DNA from: Anaerolineales bacterium
Lineage (GTDB): Bacteria > Chloroflexota > Anaerolineae > Anaerolineales > E44-bin32
Reading direction: 5' to 3'
DNA length: 64,000 nt
NCBI GenBank assembly: GCA_016927115.1
Contig: JAFGNH010000137.1
Coordinates: 1 to 64,000, forward strand
Numbering within the stretch: the first letter of the stretch is position 1; each line of letters opens with the position of its first letter. Made by a program: the position numbers and the translations under genes. Positions 46,652-55,662 of this stretch are shown here, one piece after another. The notes under the pieces are model-generated. The model worked only from the letters and a program-made list of their open reading frames with translations, was not told where the DNA came from and did no database searches.

Positions 46652-47451
46652 TGCCGGCCTCCCGTCAGGAATTCAATAACCTCGAAAAGATCTTCGAAAA
46701 TCAGATCGGGTTGAATGGAAGATGTCTCCAACATTTCTCTGCTGGTAACACCGGTAAGCAGCAGGCCTGTTTTCATACCGGCTCGGATCGCACCGAGGAT
46801 ATCGGTTTCCAGCCGGTCTCCCAACACCAGGATCGACTGGGGCTTCGCCTGCAGCCGTTTCATGACGATCTCATACATTCTTGGTTCGGGTTTTCCGATC
46901 GTTAAAGCCTTCACATCGGAAGCTTTTTCCAGTGCAGCCATAATTCCGCCTGAGCCGACACCATAACCGTTTTCCAGCGGGAAGGAACCGTCTCCGTTTG
47001 TAGCTATATAAGGAATACCGCGCCGGATGGCGTTCACCATTTTATTGAGTTTTTTCCATGTAAGTTCCCTATCCATAGCACTCACGGCGATTTCTGCCTC
47101 TTCAGGGTCTTCTACAAGGGTTAAGCCTGCATCAAGCATGGCCTGCATCAGGCCATTTTCCCCCAGCATAATGACTTTCGTGCCGGGAGGGTATTCGCCT
47201 TTGAGATATTCTGCAGTTGCTACGGCTGAAGTTGTAATCTCTTCTACCGAAACAGGAACCCCGATATCTTCCATACGCTGCTTAAACTCTTCACGGGAAG
47301 CAGTAGCATTGTTGGTAGCGAGTGCAAAGGGAATATTATTCTCGCGCAGGTATGTGAATATATCCTGTGCTCCCGGAAGCGGTGTATTGCCGCGCCAAAC
47401 AACACCATCAAGATCAAAAATTACCGCTCTGATTGAATTTTCCTGTTGCAT
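46648..47451 (-). CDS. HAD-superfamily IIA phosphatase (NagD-like)
   Basis: 267 residues. HAD motif I IRAVIFDLDGVVWRGNTPLP, motif II LATNNATAS, cap type C2, then IGKPEPRMYEIVMKRL (motif III Lys) and LVLGDRLETDILGAIRAGMK (motif IV). NagD-family enzymes dephosphorylate nucleotides, sugar phosphates or glycolate phosphate; the natural substrate cannot be told from sequence. It is directly upstream of, and overlapping, rlmN. Confidence 0.9.
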   Translation of the reverse strand: MQQENSIRAVIFDLDGVVWRGNTPLPGAQDIFTYLRENNIPFALATNNATASREEFKQRMEDIGVPVSVEEITTSAVATAEYLKGEYPPGTKVIMLGENGLMQAMLDAGLTLVEDPEEAEIAVSAMDRELTWKKLNKMVNAIRRGIPYIATNGDGSFPLENGYGVGSGGIMAALEKASDVKALTIGKPEPRMYEIVMKRLQAKPQSILVLGDRLETDILGAIRAGMKTGLLLTGVTSREMLETSSIQPDLIFEDLFEVIEFLTGGRH

Positions 47452-47597
47452 ACCTTATCCTTGAAATAGTATTGGCATCCATAAAGGCCCTCTGAGCAGC
47501 AAAAAGGCTCAAAATGCGGAATTTTCGCAGGAGCCGATTTTTGCTTCAGGTTAAGTATTATAACGGCTATCGCTTTGTCAGGGAAAATAGGACGGAG

Positions 47598-48509
47598 TCA
47601 GTCTTTCAGAAAGGTTTCCTGAAGGAAAATGTAGACCGGTCTATCGATCCAGCCTTCTTCGAAGTCTATACGTTCCTCGAAATTCTCACTACCAATAAAG
47701 CTGCGCAGTGCCTGGAGAGCGGGGGGATGAAGAGGTTCCTCCGGGATCTGTTCCAGCTGACCATGTGCTACCAGGATGGCATAGAGGCCTGGAAGGGCAT
47801 TTTCCAGACTCATTCGATCGGATGGTTCACTCTGTTCGAAATACAACCGGTGCAGGCGAAGAAGGTGCTGCAGCCGCGGAACCGGGTCTGTGTGGTCATC
47901 CACCCTGTAATCGATCCAGCGGTCATTAAAGCCGCCATAGCCGGCATCTGCTCTGGCGATGTAAATAGCAGCACTCTGGCGGCCGCGGCGGTCACCGCCG
48001 GCGCGATCGCCTGCGAGCAGAGCGGCCAGAAGACGCTCCGGAAATGCTTCAGTGGAAGACTCAAATGTCGATCGCATAGCATCGATGGTCTCAGGGCCTG
48101 TGAGGATATTTCCCTGAACAGCGTATTGGCGCCCGGTATATCCACCCGCCCAGGGCTGGCATTCAGCTCCGGTGTACGTTGCAGCTTCGCCATGGAAATC
48201 TACAATGCCGACCTGCCTCAGGGATGCCTGCTCGTCAGCCTGAAGCAGAATGTCCAGGGTTTTTTTGGCTGATTTTCCATCTGTGACCAGCTTGAAGGCC
48301 TCCGGGCCGAAGCTGGTATTAGCGTAGGATTGAGTTGCTACTGCACAGCATTCTGCCTTCACCCAGGGCACAACTGCCCCTGCTGCGGGGAATTTGGATG
48401 CAACTGCAACCCCGAGGCTGCGGGTGTCCGGATCAAAGGCAACAATGGAGAATGTGGCAACAGGGTGGAAGGGAATGGGCTTTCCTGGCGAGGAAGGTTC
48501 AAGCCGCAT
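47598..48509 (-). CDS. DUF1028 (Ntn-hydrolase-like) protein
   Basis: 303 residues. The DUF1028 signature is clear: [78 protein letters not shown] and [13 protein letters not shown]. Family members resemble Ntn-hydrolases with unknown reaction. The extra C-terminal ~70 residues ([16 protein letters not shown]) may be a peptidoglycan-binding-like or accessory part. I start at the ATG at 48509, overlapping the clpX end by 11 bases; upstream residues are not family-like. SD is weak. Confidence 0.82.
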   Translation of the reverse strand: MRLEPSSPGKPIPFHPVATFSIVAFDPDTRSLGVAVASKFPAAGAVVPWVKAECCAVATQSYANTSFGPEAFKLVTDGKSAKKTLDILLQADEQASLRQVGIVDFHGEAATYTGAECQPWAGGYTGRQYAVQGNILTGPETIDAMRSTFESSTEAFPERLLAALLAGDRAGGDRRGRQSAAIYIARADAGYGGFNDRWIDYRVDDHTDPVPRLQHLLRLHRLYFEQSEPSDRMSLENALPGLYAILVAHGQLEQIPEEPLHPPALQALRSFIGSENFEERIDFEEGWIDRPVYIFLQETFLKD

Positions 48510-49800
48510 CAGGGAAGGATTCCGTAGTATCCCGGGAGAGGTCATTGCCAAAGGAATCTTGCAGGCGCGGTTTTTCTTTCTTGACGAAAACATCAGCGTC
48601 TACAAGGATTTTCCGTACATCGGAGCGGGAAGGGATTTCATACATGACATCCAGCAGTGCATGTTCGATAATGGAACGCAGGCCGCGTGCACCGGTTTCG
48701 CGTTCCAGAGCAAGCTGAGCGGCAGAGGAAAGGGCTTCTTCAGTGAAAACCAGCTCAACTTTATCGATTTCAAGCAGACGCTGATACTGTTTTACCAGTG
48801 CATTGCGGGGTCTGGTGAGAATGGCTCGCAGGGCATCCAGGTCGAGCGGTTCAACATACGTCGAAACCGGCAGGCGCCCAACCAGCTCAGGAATCAACCC
48901 AAACCGCATTAAATCATCAGGGATCAGGGATTGCAGAAGATTTGCTTCGCTGGAGAGCTCGCCCTCTGAATCAAGGCGGCCTGGAAAGCCCATCCGGCCG
49001 CGGGAGCCAATCCGTTTACCGACGATTTCAGTTAATCCATCGAAGGTACCACCACAAATGAAGAGTACATTTTTGGTGTTCAACTGGATGAAATCCTGCT
49101 GCGGGTGCTTTCGGCCACCCTGAGGAGGAACATTGACAACCGCGCCTTCGATAATCTTCAGCAGTGCCTGCTGCACGCCCTCCCCGGAAACATCACGAGT
49201 AATGCTGGGATTATCCCCGGATTTTCGGGCAATCTTGTCTATTTCATCAATATACACGATGCCCTTTTCTGCTCTGGCTATATTAAAATCCGAAGCTTGC
49301 AACAGCCGAAGAAGTATGTTTTCAACATCTTCTCCAACATATCCGGCTTCCGTAAGGGCAGTGGCGTCGGTTATGCAGAAAGGAACGTCGAGGGTCCTGG
49401 CCAGTGTCTGGGCAAGCAGGGTTTTCCCACAGCCAGTAGGGCCAATCAACAGAATGTTGCTCTTCTCGAGTTCCACGCCACTATTCCTCTGCGAGGATAT
49501 TCTTTTGTAATGGTTGTATACAGCGACAGAGAGCACGCGCTTGGCGTGCTCCTGACCGACAACATAATCTTCAAGATGAGCAAAAATCTCTTTGGGCGAT
49601 AGATTCGGACGCCCACTTGATAACAAACCGGAATATGTGGGGGCTTGCTCACTGTCCAGAATATCCCGGCATAAATCTACACATTCATTGCAAATATAGA
49701 CCCCTTCGGGGCCAGCGATTAAACGGTGGACTTCAGTTTCTGTCCGGGAACAAAAGGAACAACGCCTTTCCGGATCTTCCTTGCTGCCACCGTGAGACAT
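48499..49800 (-). CDS. clpX: ATP-dependent Clp protease ATP-binding subunit ClpX
   Basis: Unfoldase of ClpXP, 433 residues. N-terminal zinc-binding domain [18 protein letters not shown] with [11 protein letters not shown]+ Walker [17 protein letters not shown], Walker [15 protein letters not shown], pore loop [10 protein letters not shown], sensor [14 protein letters not shown], and the ClpP-binding IGF-type loop, here GRMGFPG. It follows clpP after 2 bases. Confidence 0.97.
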   Translation of the reverse strand: MSHGGSKEDPERRCSFCSRTETEVHRLIAGPEGVYICNECVDLCRDILDSEQAPTYSGLLSSGRPNLSPKEIFAHLEDYVVGQEHAKRVLSVAVYNHYKRISSQRNSGVELEKSNILLIGPTGCGKTLLAQTLARTLDVPFCITDATALTEAGYVGEDVENILLRLLQASDFNIARAEKGIVYIDEIDKIARKSGDNPSITRDVSGEGVQQALLKIIEGAVVNVPPQGGRKHPQQDFIQLNTKNVLFICGGTFDGLTEIVGKRIGSRGRMGFPGRLDSEGELSSEANLLQSLIPDDLMRFGLIPELVGRLPVSTYVEPLDLDALRAILTRPRNALVKQYQRLLEIDKVELVFTEEALSSAAQLALERETGARGLRSIIEHALLDVMYEIPSRSDVRKILVDADVFVKKEKPRLQDSFGNDLSRDTTESFPDAA

Positions 49801-49802
49801 AG

Positions 49803-50420
49803 CTAGCTGCTCTCTTTCTCGTCCGTATCCTCATGGGAGGTGAGAACATGGTCAATAAGGCCGTATTCTTTTGCACTGTAGCCGTTCATATAAAAGTCAC
49901 GTTCTGTATCCCGTTCGATGACTTCCAAACTCTGACCGGTATGCTTAATCAATATATTATTGATTTCTTCCCTCAAGCGCAAGATTTCTTTGGCCTGGAT
50001 TTCAATGTCGCTGGCCTGGCCCTGGGCTCCACCAAGAGGCTGATGAATATGAATGGTGGCATGCGGAAGTGCGTAGCGCAACCCCTTTGAGCCTGCAGTG
50101 AGCAGTACTGTGCCAAATGACGCAGTAAGGCCTACTGCAACTGTCGAGATGGGTGCTCGAACCTGCTGCATGGTATCGTAGATCGCCAGTCCGGCATAAA
50201 TATGGCCACCGGGTGAGTTGATATACATCTGAATCTGGCGGTCCGGATCGTCGTTGTCCAGGTAAAGCAGCTGGGCAACTATAAGATTGGCTACCTGGTC
50301 ATTAATCGCTGATCCGAGAATGACGATTCGCTCGCGCAGGAGCAAGGAGTAGATATCGTAAGCTCGTTCTCCTCGGCTGGAGGATTCAATAACCATCGGG
50401 ATCATCATACGTGGGTCCAT
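49803..50420 (-). CDS. clpP: ATP-dependent Clp protease proteolytic subunit ClpP
   Basis: Serine protease core, 205 residues. [40 protein letters not shown] and [19 protein letters not shown] are typical. The catalytic Ser is in [14 protein letters not shown], where most ClpP have QAASMGA; His is in [11 protein letters not shown] and Asp in [10 protein letters not shown]. So the triad is complete but the Ser region is divergent. Order tig-clpP-clpX is the standard proteostasis operon. Confidence 0.96.
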   Translation of the reverse strand: MDPRMMIPMVIESSSRGERAYDIYSLLLRERIVILGSAINDQVANLIVAQLLYLDNDDPDRQIQMYINSPGGHIYAGLAIYDTMQQVRAPISTVAVGLTASFGTVLLTAGSKGLRYALPHATIHIHQPLGGAQGQASDIEIQAKEILRLREEINNILIKHTGQSLEVIERDTERDFYMNGYSAKEYGLIDHVLTSHEDTDEKESS

Positions 50421-50488
50421 TTTTATTATTCCTTTTAGATCAGACCGGTGTGTAGAAGACAGCTGGCAGCCGGATAAATATTCTGGAG

Positions 50489-52132
50489 CTAGCTGGCTTC
50501 ATCCGAAGATTTATCTTCTTCAATGCGGTCTTCACCGGGGTCTGAAGAAGCTTCTTCAGCTGGCTTAACTGATTCTTCTTTATCGGTATTTTTTTCTTCA
50601 GTAGTTTTTGTTTCTTTTACTGATTTCTTTTTTGCTGGTGCTTTCTTTTTTGGAGCTGGTATTTTTTCAGCAGCAGCGGTTGTTTTCTGTTCTTTGGTTT
50701 CTTCTTCAGCAGTTTTCGTTTCTTTTACTGATTTCTTTTTTGCTGGTGCTTTCTTTTTTGGAGTTGGTTTCTTCTCAGCGGCAGAAGTTCCTTCCAGTTC
50801 TTTGGTTTCTTCTTCAGGAGAATACTTGTCGCGGGCGATCAAGGAGAGCCGGTCTATGGTCTTCCGCGTGAGAAGGTCCATAAGAATTCTCTGGCGCTGC
50901 ACCGGGTGATTCAGCAGTTTTTCGATTTCTGCGTTGCTCTGAGGGAACTGGGCACGCAGGTTGCTGATTTCTGCCTCGATTTCGTCATTTTCCACGCGGA
51001 TCTTCTGCAGATCGAGGGCTTTCCCCAGTACCAGGGAACGTTTCAGTCGGAATTCTGCATCAGGCTCGATGTCTTTTCGGAAATCCTGGATGGTTTTATT
51101 TTCCAATTTGAGCTGCTCTGCGAGACTGAATTTTCGCTGCCTGAGGTTTTGATCGACTTCCTGCAGCATTTCGTCGATTTCTTCTTCGAGAAGAATGGGC
51201 GGATAGTCTATTTCTGCACCTTCGACGATTTTCGAAATAAGTTCCCGGTTATATTCTTCGAGAGCCTGTCGCTTCTCTGTTTCAAGAATATCAGCCCGAA
51301 TTTTCCCCTTCATATCCTCAAGATTCTCAAAATCGCCGAGTTCCGAAACAAGCTCATCGGTGAGTTCCGGCAGCTCGCGTGATTTTACATCGAGGCACTT
51401 GATGGTGAACATTGCTGTGCGGTTCCGCAGCTGCTCGTCCTCATAATCGCCGGGGAAAGTGTATTCGATCTCTTTTTCCAGTTCACTTTCCAGGCCGATC
51501 AGGTGTTCATAGATGCCCTTGAACGGATAGTTCCCTTCCTCGGATACAAGCAGTGTAATACCGTGCTCCTCAGCAAGGTGACGGTCCTCTTCGGTTTCAT
51601 CGATGCCTTCTTTCGGCAGCAGCTCTCCATGAACATCCACCACAACCAGATCCGAAAGCTGGGCAGGGCGTTCTACCGGTTCGATTACAGCACGTGATTG
51701 CTGCAGCATTGTAAGGACTTCCTGTTCCCGTTCTTCATTTATTTCTGGATCGGTAAAATCGATCCGGATGTCTTCATAGCTGCCAAGTTCAACGATCGGC
51801 TGGAGCGGGACCGTGTATTTAAGTACCAGCGGCTCACGGCTGACAATGTCGTTAAAGCTGCCTATGCTGGAGGGATTGATATCTGCTTCCTCCAGCGCTT
51901 TGCTGTAGACTTCCTGGCCAAGTGATTCCAGGGCTTCTTCAAAAACTGTGTCCTCACCAAGGCGGTGCAGGAGAATATCGTAGGGTGCTTTTCCTGGACG
52001 GAATCCCGGTACCTTTACCTGGCTGCTGAGTTTCCGGGCAGTCTTCTTCATCGCAGCAGTAACCATTTCTTCGGGCACTTCTATGGTAAGTTCGACCTGG
52101 CGATTTTCAAGTTCGTTCTGTTCGATTTTCAA
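50489..52132 (-). CDS. tig: Trigger factor with repetitive Lys/Glu-rich C-terminal tail
   Basis: Ribosome-bound chaperone and prolyl isomerase. Ribosome-binding signature [20 protein letters not shown] near residue 38, PPIase domain [20 protein letters not shown], and the C-terminal chaperone domain ending near [18 protein letters not shown]-like sequence. I start at TTG 52132 ([20 protein letters not shown]), with SD AGGAAGG 9 bases upstream; the upstream ATG adds 15 non-family residues. Trigger factors are about 430 residues; this one has 547 because of a ~110-residue tail rich in Lys, Glu, Ala and Thr, made of two 36-residue units ([16 protein letters not shown]) followed by an acidic end. 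The tail is positive then negative, unlike the S16 tail. Confidence 0.94.
   Translation of the reverse strand: MKIEQNELENRQVELTIEVPEEMVTAAMKKTARKLSSQVKVPGFRPGKAPYDILLHRLGEDTVFEEALESLGQEVYSKALEEADINPSSIGSFNDIVSREPLVLKYTVPLQPIVELGSYEDIRIDFTDPEINEEREQEVLTMLQQSRAVIEPVERPAQLSDLVVVDVHGELLPKEGIDETEEDRHLAEEHGITLLVSEEGNYPFKGIYEHLIGLESELEKEIEYTFPGDYEDEQLRNRTAMFTIKCLDVKSRELPELTDELVSELGDFENLEDMKGKIRADILETEKRQALEEYNRELISKIVEGAEIDYPPILLEEEIDEMLQEVDQNLRQRKFSLAEQLKLENKTIQDFRKDIEPDAEFRLKRSLVLGKALDLQKIRVENDEIEAEISNLRAQFPQSNAEIEKLLNHPVQRQRILMDLLTRKTIDRLSLIARDKYSPEEETKELEGTSAAEKKPTPKKKAPAKKKSVKETKTAEEETKEQKTTAAAEKIPAPKKKAPAKKKSVKETKTTEEKNTDKEESVKPAEEASSDPGEDRIEEDKSSDEAS
50591..50790 (-). repeat. 108-bp direct repeat inside tig
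   Basis: A 51-base block at 50610-50660 recurs at 50718-50768 with one mismatch; with its flanks the unit is 108 bp (36 codons). It encodes the Lys-rich tail of trigger factor. Confidence 0.85.
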
Positions 52133-52251
52133 GAGATTAATCCTTCCTGGCAGTTCCTTAAAAGAATGGGCATGCATAAATTGGCTCGGGTATTCTCTGG
52201 TTCACCAGAATCCCGAGCACAAGTATTGTAAAGGGAGTCATGTCGAAACGT

Positions 52252-52280
52252 ATTATGTGTTTATACCATTTTGTTGTCAG
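52252..52280 (-). promoter_or_regulatory. Promoter of tig-clpP-clpX
   Basis: Minus-strand CTGACA (52280-52275), 17-nt spacer, CATAAT (52257-52252), roughly 115 bases before the TTG start of tig. Confidence 0.55.
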
Positions 52281-52396
52281 CACACAAGGTTTCTGTATCC
52301 GTATTACAGTAACCTATGGGGTGCTGTCGATACCGATTAATTGTAACTCATATATGCTCTGTAGGAACCGTAAAATGCCAACGAATCCGGATCTGG

Positions 52397-53347
52397 TCAG
52401 ATCTCAAGGAGTCTTTGCGCAACCAGGTCGTCGGTCACGAGAACGTTAACAAGTTTACTTTCAAGCGCAATACGGATTGCCTCGACCTTGTATTCGCCTC
52501 CGGCAACTCCAATGACACGACGGATGCTCCTGATTTGATCCAGTGTCAGGCCAATTGTACGGTTATCGAGATCATCATCAGCTGGAAGCCCCTCGCCATT
52601 ATAGAAACGCAGGCAGATGTCTCCTGCTGCATCGTTGTTCTGGAGGCACGCTATCTCTTTTTCATTCAGGATTGGTTGTTTCCCCAGGATGCCTTCCAGG
52701 GTCGGAACACCAATTCCTACAACAGCGATGTCGCATGCTGCAGCCAGGGATAACGCCTCTTTGATAGTTGCATTCTCGAGCAGGGCATCATGCAGAGATT
52801 TGCTGGTTACCAGACCTGGAGCAGGAAGAATCAGCGGTTTGGCACCCAGTTTTTCTGCCATCCGGCGAGTCACATCGATTGTATTAGTGGGCGAATCCAG
52901 GGAGGCCATCCCACCCAGACACTGGACGATGGTGACGTCAGGCCAGTGTTCAATCGGGAGTGCATCCACAATTGCTGCCATCGTGCTTCCCCAACTAACG
53001 CCAACAGAATCCGTTTTCTCAAGATTGCGAAGCAGGCATTCTGCAGCGGCAGGAGCAAGGGTATGCTTGATGATTTCGTCCGAATCATAGCCGCCAGGTT
53101 TAACAACAATAGCCTCATCTAACTGGTACTTTTTCTCCAGGGCTTGTTCCATTTCAGAGTGATGAAAGATAGGTGGATAAAGGGTAATCTGTACGACCCT
53201 TAAATCACGCGCTTGCTGAAGCAGCCTCGATACTTTAATACGTGACAGTCCTAATCGCTCACCAATCTCTTTCTGAGTCAAGCCTTCTTCGTAATATTCT
53301 TGACATATCTTATACAACAGCCGATTCAGACCAGGCTCAATTTGCAT
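52397..53347 (-). CDS. SorC-family sugar-responsive transcriptional regulator
   Basis: 316 residues. N-terminal winged HTH, EEGLTQKEIGERLGLSRIKV followed by SRLLQQARDL, then the SorC effector domain (LEKKYQLDEAIVVKPGGYD; VGVSWGSTMAAIVDALP; VTIVQCLGGM; APGLVTSKSLHDALL; VVGIGVPTL; GDICLRFYNGEG; VIGVAGGEYKVEAIRIAL). Such regulators bind phosphorylated sugars and often use tandem operators. I start at 53347, 8 bases after GGGAG. It is divergent from the dehydrogenase gene, and paired operator-like sites lie before its own start, before the dehydrogenase and before the E1-E2 genes. Confidence 0.92.
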   Translation of the reverse strand: MQIEPGLNRLLYKICQEYYEEGLTQKEIGERLGLSRIKVSRLLQQARDLRVVQITLYPPIFHHSEMEQALEKKYQLDEAIVVKPGGYDSDEIIKHTLAPAAAECLLRNLEKTDSVGVSWGSTMAAIVDALPIEHWPDVTIVQCLGGMASLDSPTNTIDVTRRMAEKLGAKPLILPAPGLVTSKSLHDALLENATIKEALSLAAACDIAVVGIGVPTLEGILGKQPILNEKEIACLQNNDAAGDICLRFYNGEGLPADDDLDNRTIGLTLDQIRSIRRVIGVAGGEYKVEAIRIALESKLVNVLVTDDLVAQRLLEI

Positions 53348-53383
53348 TGATCCGCTCCCGTTTCTCTTCTCCTGTAAAACGAC

Positions 53384-53415
53384 TGAACATCGGAACACAT
53401 CTTATCACCTGTTCA
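53384..53415 (-). promoter_or_regulatory. Tandem operator pair upstream of the SorC-family gene
   Basis: TGAACATCGGAACA (53384-53397) and TTATCACCTGTTCA (53402-53415), 18 bp apart, each one mismatch from TGWWCANNTGWWCA. A weak promoter (TTGACT at 53447-53442 on the minus strand, poor -10 at 53424-53419) ends three bases upstream of the pair. Suggests autoregulation. Confidence 0.55.
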
Positions 53416-53519
53416 TTCTGACACTCAAATTGCAGTTAACTAGTCAACCCCAACCCTGGAATTGCTGCTAAATGAACCTGTCTAGACGACCTTCTCTTTC
53501 AGATACATAACCACTTTGC

Positions 53520-53548
53520 TTGACAAGCGAATTATTAGATACTACGAT
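53520..53548 (+). promoter_or_regulatory. Promoter of the dehydrogenase gene
   Basis: TTGACA (53520-53525), 17-nt spacer, TACGAT (53543-53548). The predicted transcription start falls inside the first operator site. Confidence 0.7.
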
Positions 53549-53553
53549 ATTAA

Positions 53554-53585
53554 TGTACACGTGAACAGAAATGATCATATGAACA
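53554..53585 (+). promoter_or_regulatory. Tandem operator pair of the dehydrogenase promoter
   Basis: TGTACACGTGAACA (53554-53567) and TGATCATATGAACA (53572-53585), 18-bp pitch, both perfect fits to TGWWCANNTGWWCA. Seventeen bases ending the second site (53569-53585) recur exactly at 59206-59222 before the E1 gene. Confidence 0.75.
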
Positions 53586-53859
53586 CTTAAGTATTATACC
53601 CCATCAATTAATAGAGATGATACAGCTTGAATCATGCAAAATATGGACAATTAGTAGACTTGATTGGCTTGAAATACTTGATTTGGTCGCCGGTTGTTTT
53701 TTAGTGCAGTGTTTAGGGTTGGTCCATGGATATTTTGTTTGAATTGCCGTTTAACGGGAAAGAGCGATTGAGATAAGGGCATAACTCAAGATAAAGAAAT
53801 GATCGTGTGAATTTTTATGTAAGGCGACAAAGACTGTTCAGGACCGGAAGGGAGCAAAT

Positions 53860-55572
53860 ATGGTTGATAAACTGACTGAGTTCAAGAGTGCAAATACCGA
53901 CTTGCCAGAAACAAATAAGCTGTGGCCATTGTATGGAGCAGGGTATGAAAACCTGGGAAGATCTGATCAACCGATAGAAGTCGAAATGCCTGTTCCGGGG
54001 CCGGATGAATTATTGGTTCGGCACGATGCAGTTAGTCTATGTTTTTCGGATATCAAGATTATTCGGAAAGGGGAAGAGCATCCACGCATCTATCGTACTA
54101 TGAACGAAGTCCCGGTTGTTCAGGGGCATGAAGTAGCCATGACGGTTGTTGTTGTCGGTGAAAATCTGAAAGACAAATATACTGTTGGTGATCGTTTGAC
54201 GGTGCAGCCGGATATATATATGGATGGTATTGGCTATGCCTATGGTTATGAAATTCAGGGGGGCTTGTCTCTGTACAATATTATCGACCAGCGCGTACTG
54301 AACGGCGATGGTGGTAGCTATTTACTGCCGGTTCAGCCAACGACGGGCTATGCTGAAAGTGCACTTTCCGAACCCTGGGCATGCGTTATTGCTGCATATG
54401 CACAATCGTATCGAACGGGTATCAAACATGGTGGAAAAACATGGATCATAGGCCAACCCGGGTTTTCCGGTGACTTCACCATTTCTGCAGGCTTTGATTC
54501 CCAATCGCATCCAGACACACTTCTCCTAACCGAGGTTCCGCGCAAGTTTAATGTGTGGCTAAATGAACGCGCTGCTGAGTTGGACATCCAGGTCATAGAC
54601 GTGCCGGGTAGATCAGCACCGCCTGTGACTGAAATAGATGACATTATCCTTCTGGGCGGCAATCCCGACAGCGTAGAGAGAGTCGGTCCATTCTTAAACA
54701 GGCATGGTGTGTTGGCCATCCTCGACAACACACCCTTATCGCGTAAGGTGGCAATTGATATCGGCCGAGTACATTACAATGGGTGGTTGTATATCGGTGG
54801 GACGTCTGCGGATATAGCAAGCGTTTACCAGGAAGTCCCTGTACGAACAGAACTTAAGAGTGGGGGAAAAGCATGGTTTGTTGGAGCAGGCGGGCCTATG
54901 GGGCGTATGCATGTACAACGAGCCATTCAGATGAACCATGGCCCTGCAGGTATCCTTTGTACTGATATCAGTGACAGCCGGCTGACTGATTTGTCTGAGT
55001 CGTTTGGGCCTGAAGCTGATTCCAAAGGGATTGAGCTTATCTGCTTGAATCCTGTGAATACCCAGGCGTATGAGGACGGCATTCGGCAATATTTCCCAGA
55101 CGGATTTGACGACATCGTGGTGTTGGCGCCAGTTGTTACTGTTATCGAAGATGCGGCCGCGCATCTGACAAACAATGGTGTGATGAATGTGTTCGCAGGG
55201 TTGGCGCCAGGGACGTTGGCAGATCTGGATTTAAGTGACAGCTATCTTAGAAATACCCGAATTTTCGGTCACACAGGATCGACCACTGAAGATATGAAGC
55301 GCATGCTGGACCAGGTTGAGTGTGGTCTGCTTTCATCCAATCAATCAGTCGCGGCGGTTGGTTCGCTCAATGCTGCAAAAGCAGGGTTTATCAGAATGGA
55401 AAAAGGGGATTTGCCGGGGAAAATTGTTATCTATCCACATATAAAAGAATTACCCCTGACTCCGCTTGCGGACCTTAAGAAATGTCTTCCTTCTGTCCAT
55501 GCACTCCTGAAAAAGAGCCGTGAGTGGACGGTTGAAGCGGAGCAGGAGTTTTTGAGGTTGATGCTCCCATGA
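53860..55572 (+). CDS. Zinc-type alcohol dehydrogenase-like protein with two Rossmann units
   Basis: 570 residues, against about 350-410 for medium-chain dehydrogenases. Residues 20-185 are a GroES-like catalytic domain with Cys61 in AVSLCFSDIK and GHE at 89-91, and the segment GYAYGYEIQGGLSLY resembles L-sorbose-1-phosphate reductases; the structural-zinc Cys cluster is absent. Two nucleotide-fold units follow: GGKTWIIGQPGFSG (from about 191, lacking the normal GxGxxG) and GGKAWFVGAGGPMGRMHVQR (from about 335, intact). So one extra Rossmann-like module appears inserted before the real cofactor domain. SD GGAAGGGAG precedes the ATG. Probably oxidises a sugar phosphate or polyol; substrate unknown. 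Confidence 0.75.
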   Translation: MVDKLTEFKSANTDLPETNKLWPLYGAGYENLGRSDQPIEVEMPVPGPDELLVRHDAVSLCFSDIKIIRKGEEHPRIYRTMNEVPVVQGHEVAMTVVVVGENLKDKYTVGDRLTVQPDIYMDGIGYAYGYEIQGGLSLYNIIDQRVLNGDGGSYLLPVQPTTGYAESALSEPWACVIAAYAQSYRTGIKHGGKTWIIGQPGFSGDFTISAGFDSQSHPDTLLLTEVPRKFNVWLNERAAELDIQVIDVPGRSAPPVTEIDDIILLGGNPDSVERVGPFLNRHGVLAILDNTPLSRKVAIDIGRVHYNGWLYIGGTSADIASVYQEVPVRTELKSGGKAWFVGAGGPMGRMHVQRAIQMNHGPAGILCTDISDSRLTDLSESFGPEADSKGIELICLNPVNTQAYEDGIRQYFPDGFDDIVVLAPVVTVIEDAAAHLTNNGVMNVFAGLAPGTLADLDLSDSYLRNTRIFGHTGSTTEDMKRMLDQVECGLLSSNQSVAAVGSLNAAKAGFIRMEKGDLPGKIVIYPHIKELPLTPLADLKKCLPSVHALLKKSREWTVEAEQEFLRLMLP

Positions 55573-55607
55573 TCATGGGCTGAAAAATTTGGTCCCATTT
55601 CTTGTTT
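55565..55607 (+). terminator. Weak hairpins after the dehydrogenase gene
   Basis: CCCATGATCATGGG palindrome (55565-55578) overlaps the stop codon, and ATGGG/CCCAT (about 55574-55598) is followed by TTCTTGTTT. Either could end transcription; both are weak. Confidence 0.35.
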
Positions 55608-55662
55608 GGTTATTCTGGAAACAAATTTACTCTGGTTCGAAAACGATCTTACCTTGCCGCTG

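Larger units (their letters stand above)
53348..53859. other. 512-nt regulatory region between sorC-type gene and dehydrogenase
   Basis: Contains two pairs of operator-like sites and the dehydrogenase promoter (listed separately). A 12-codon open frame at 53472 has no SD and I do not call it. From about 53590 to 53840 the sequence is AT-rich and would be a 5' leader of about 300 nt; I see no recognisable riboswitch in it. Confidence 0.7.

Noticed and set aside
53472-53510. Short leader peptide gene before the dehydrogenase
   Set aside because: Twelve codons, no SD, lies upstream of the mapped promoter elements and shows no codon pattern.
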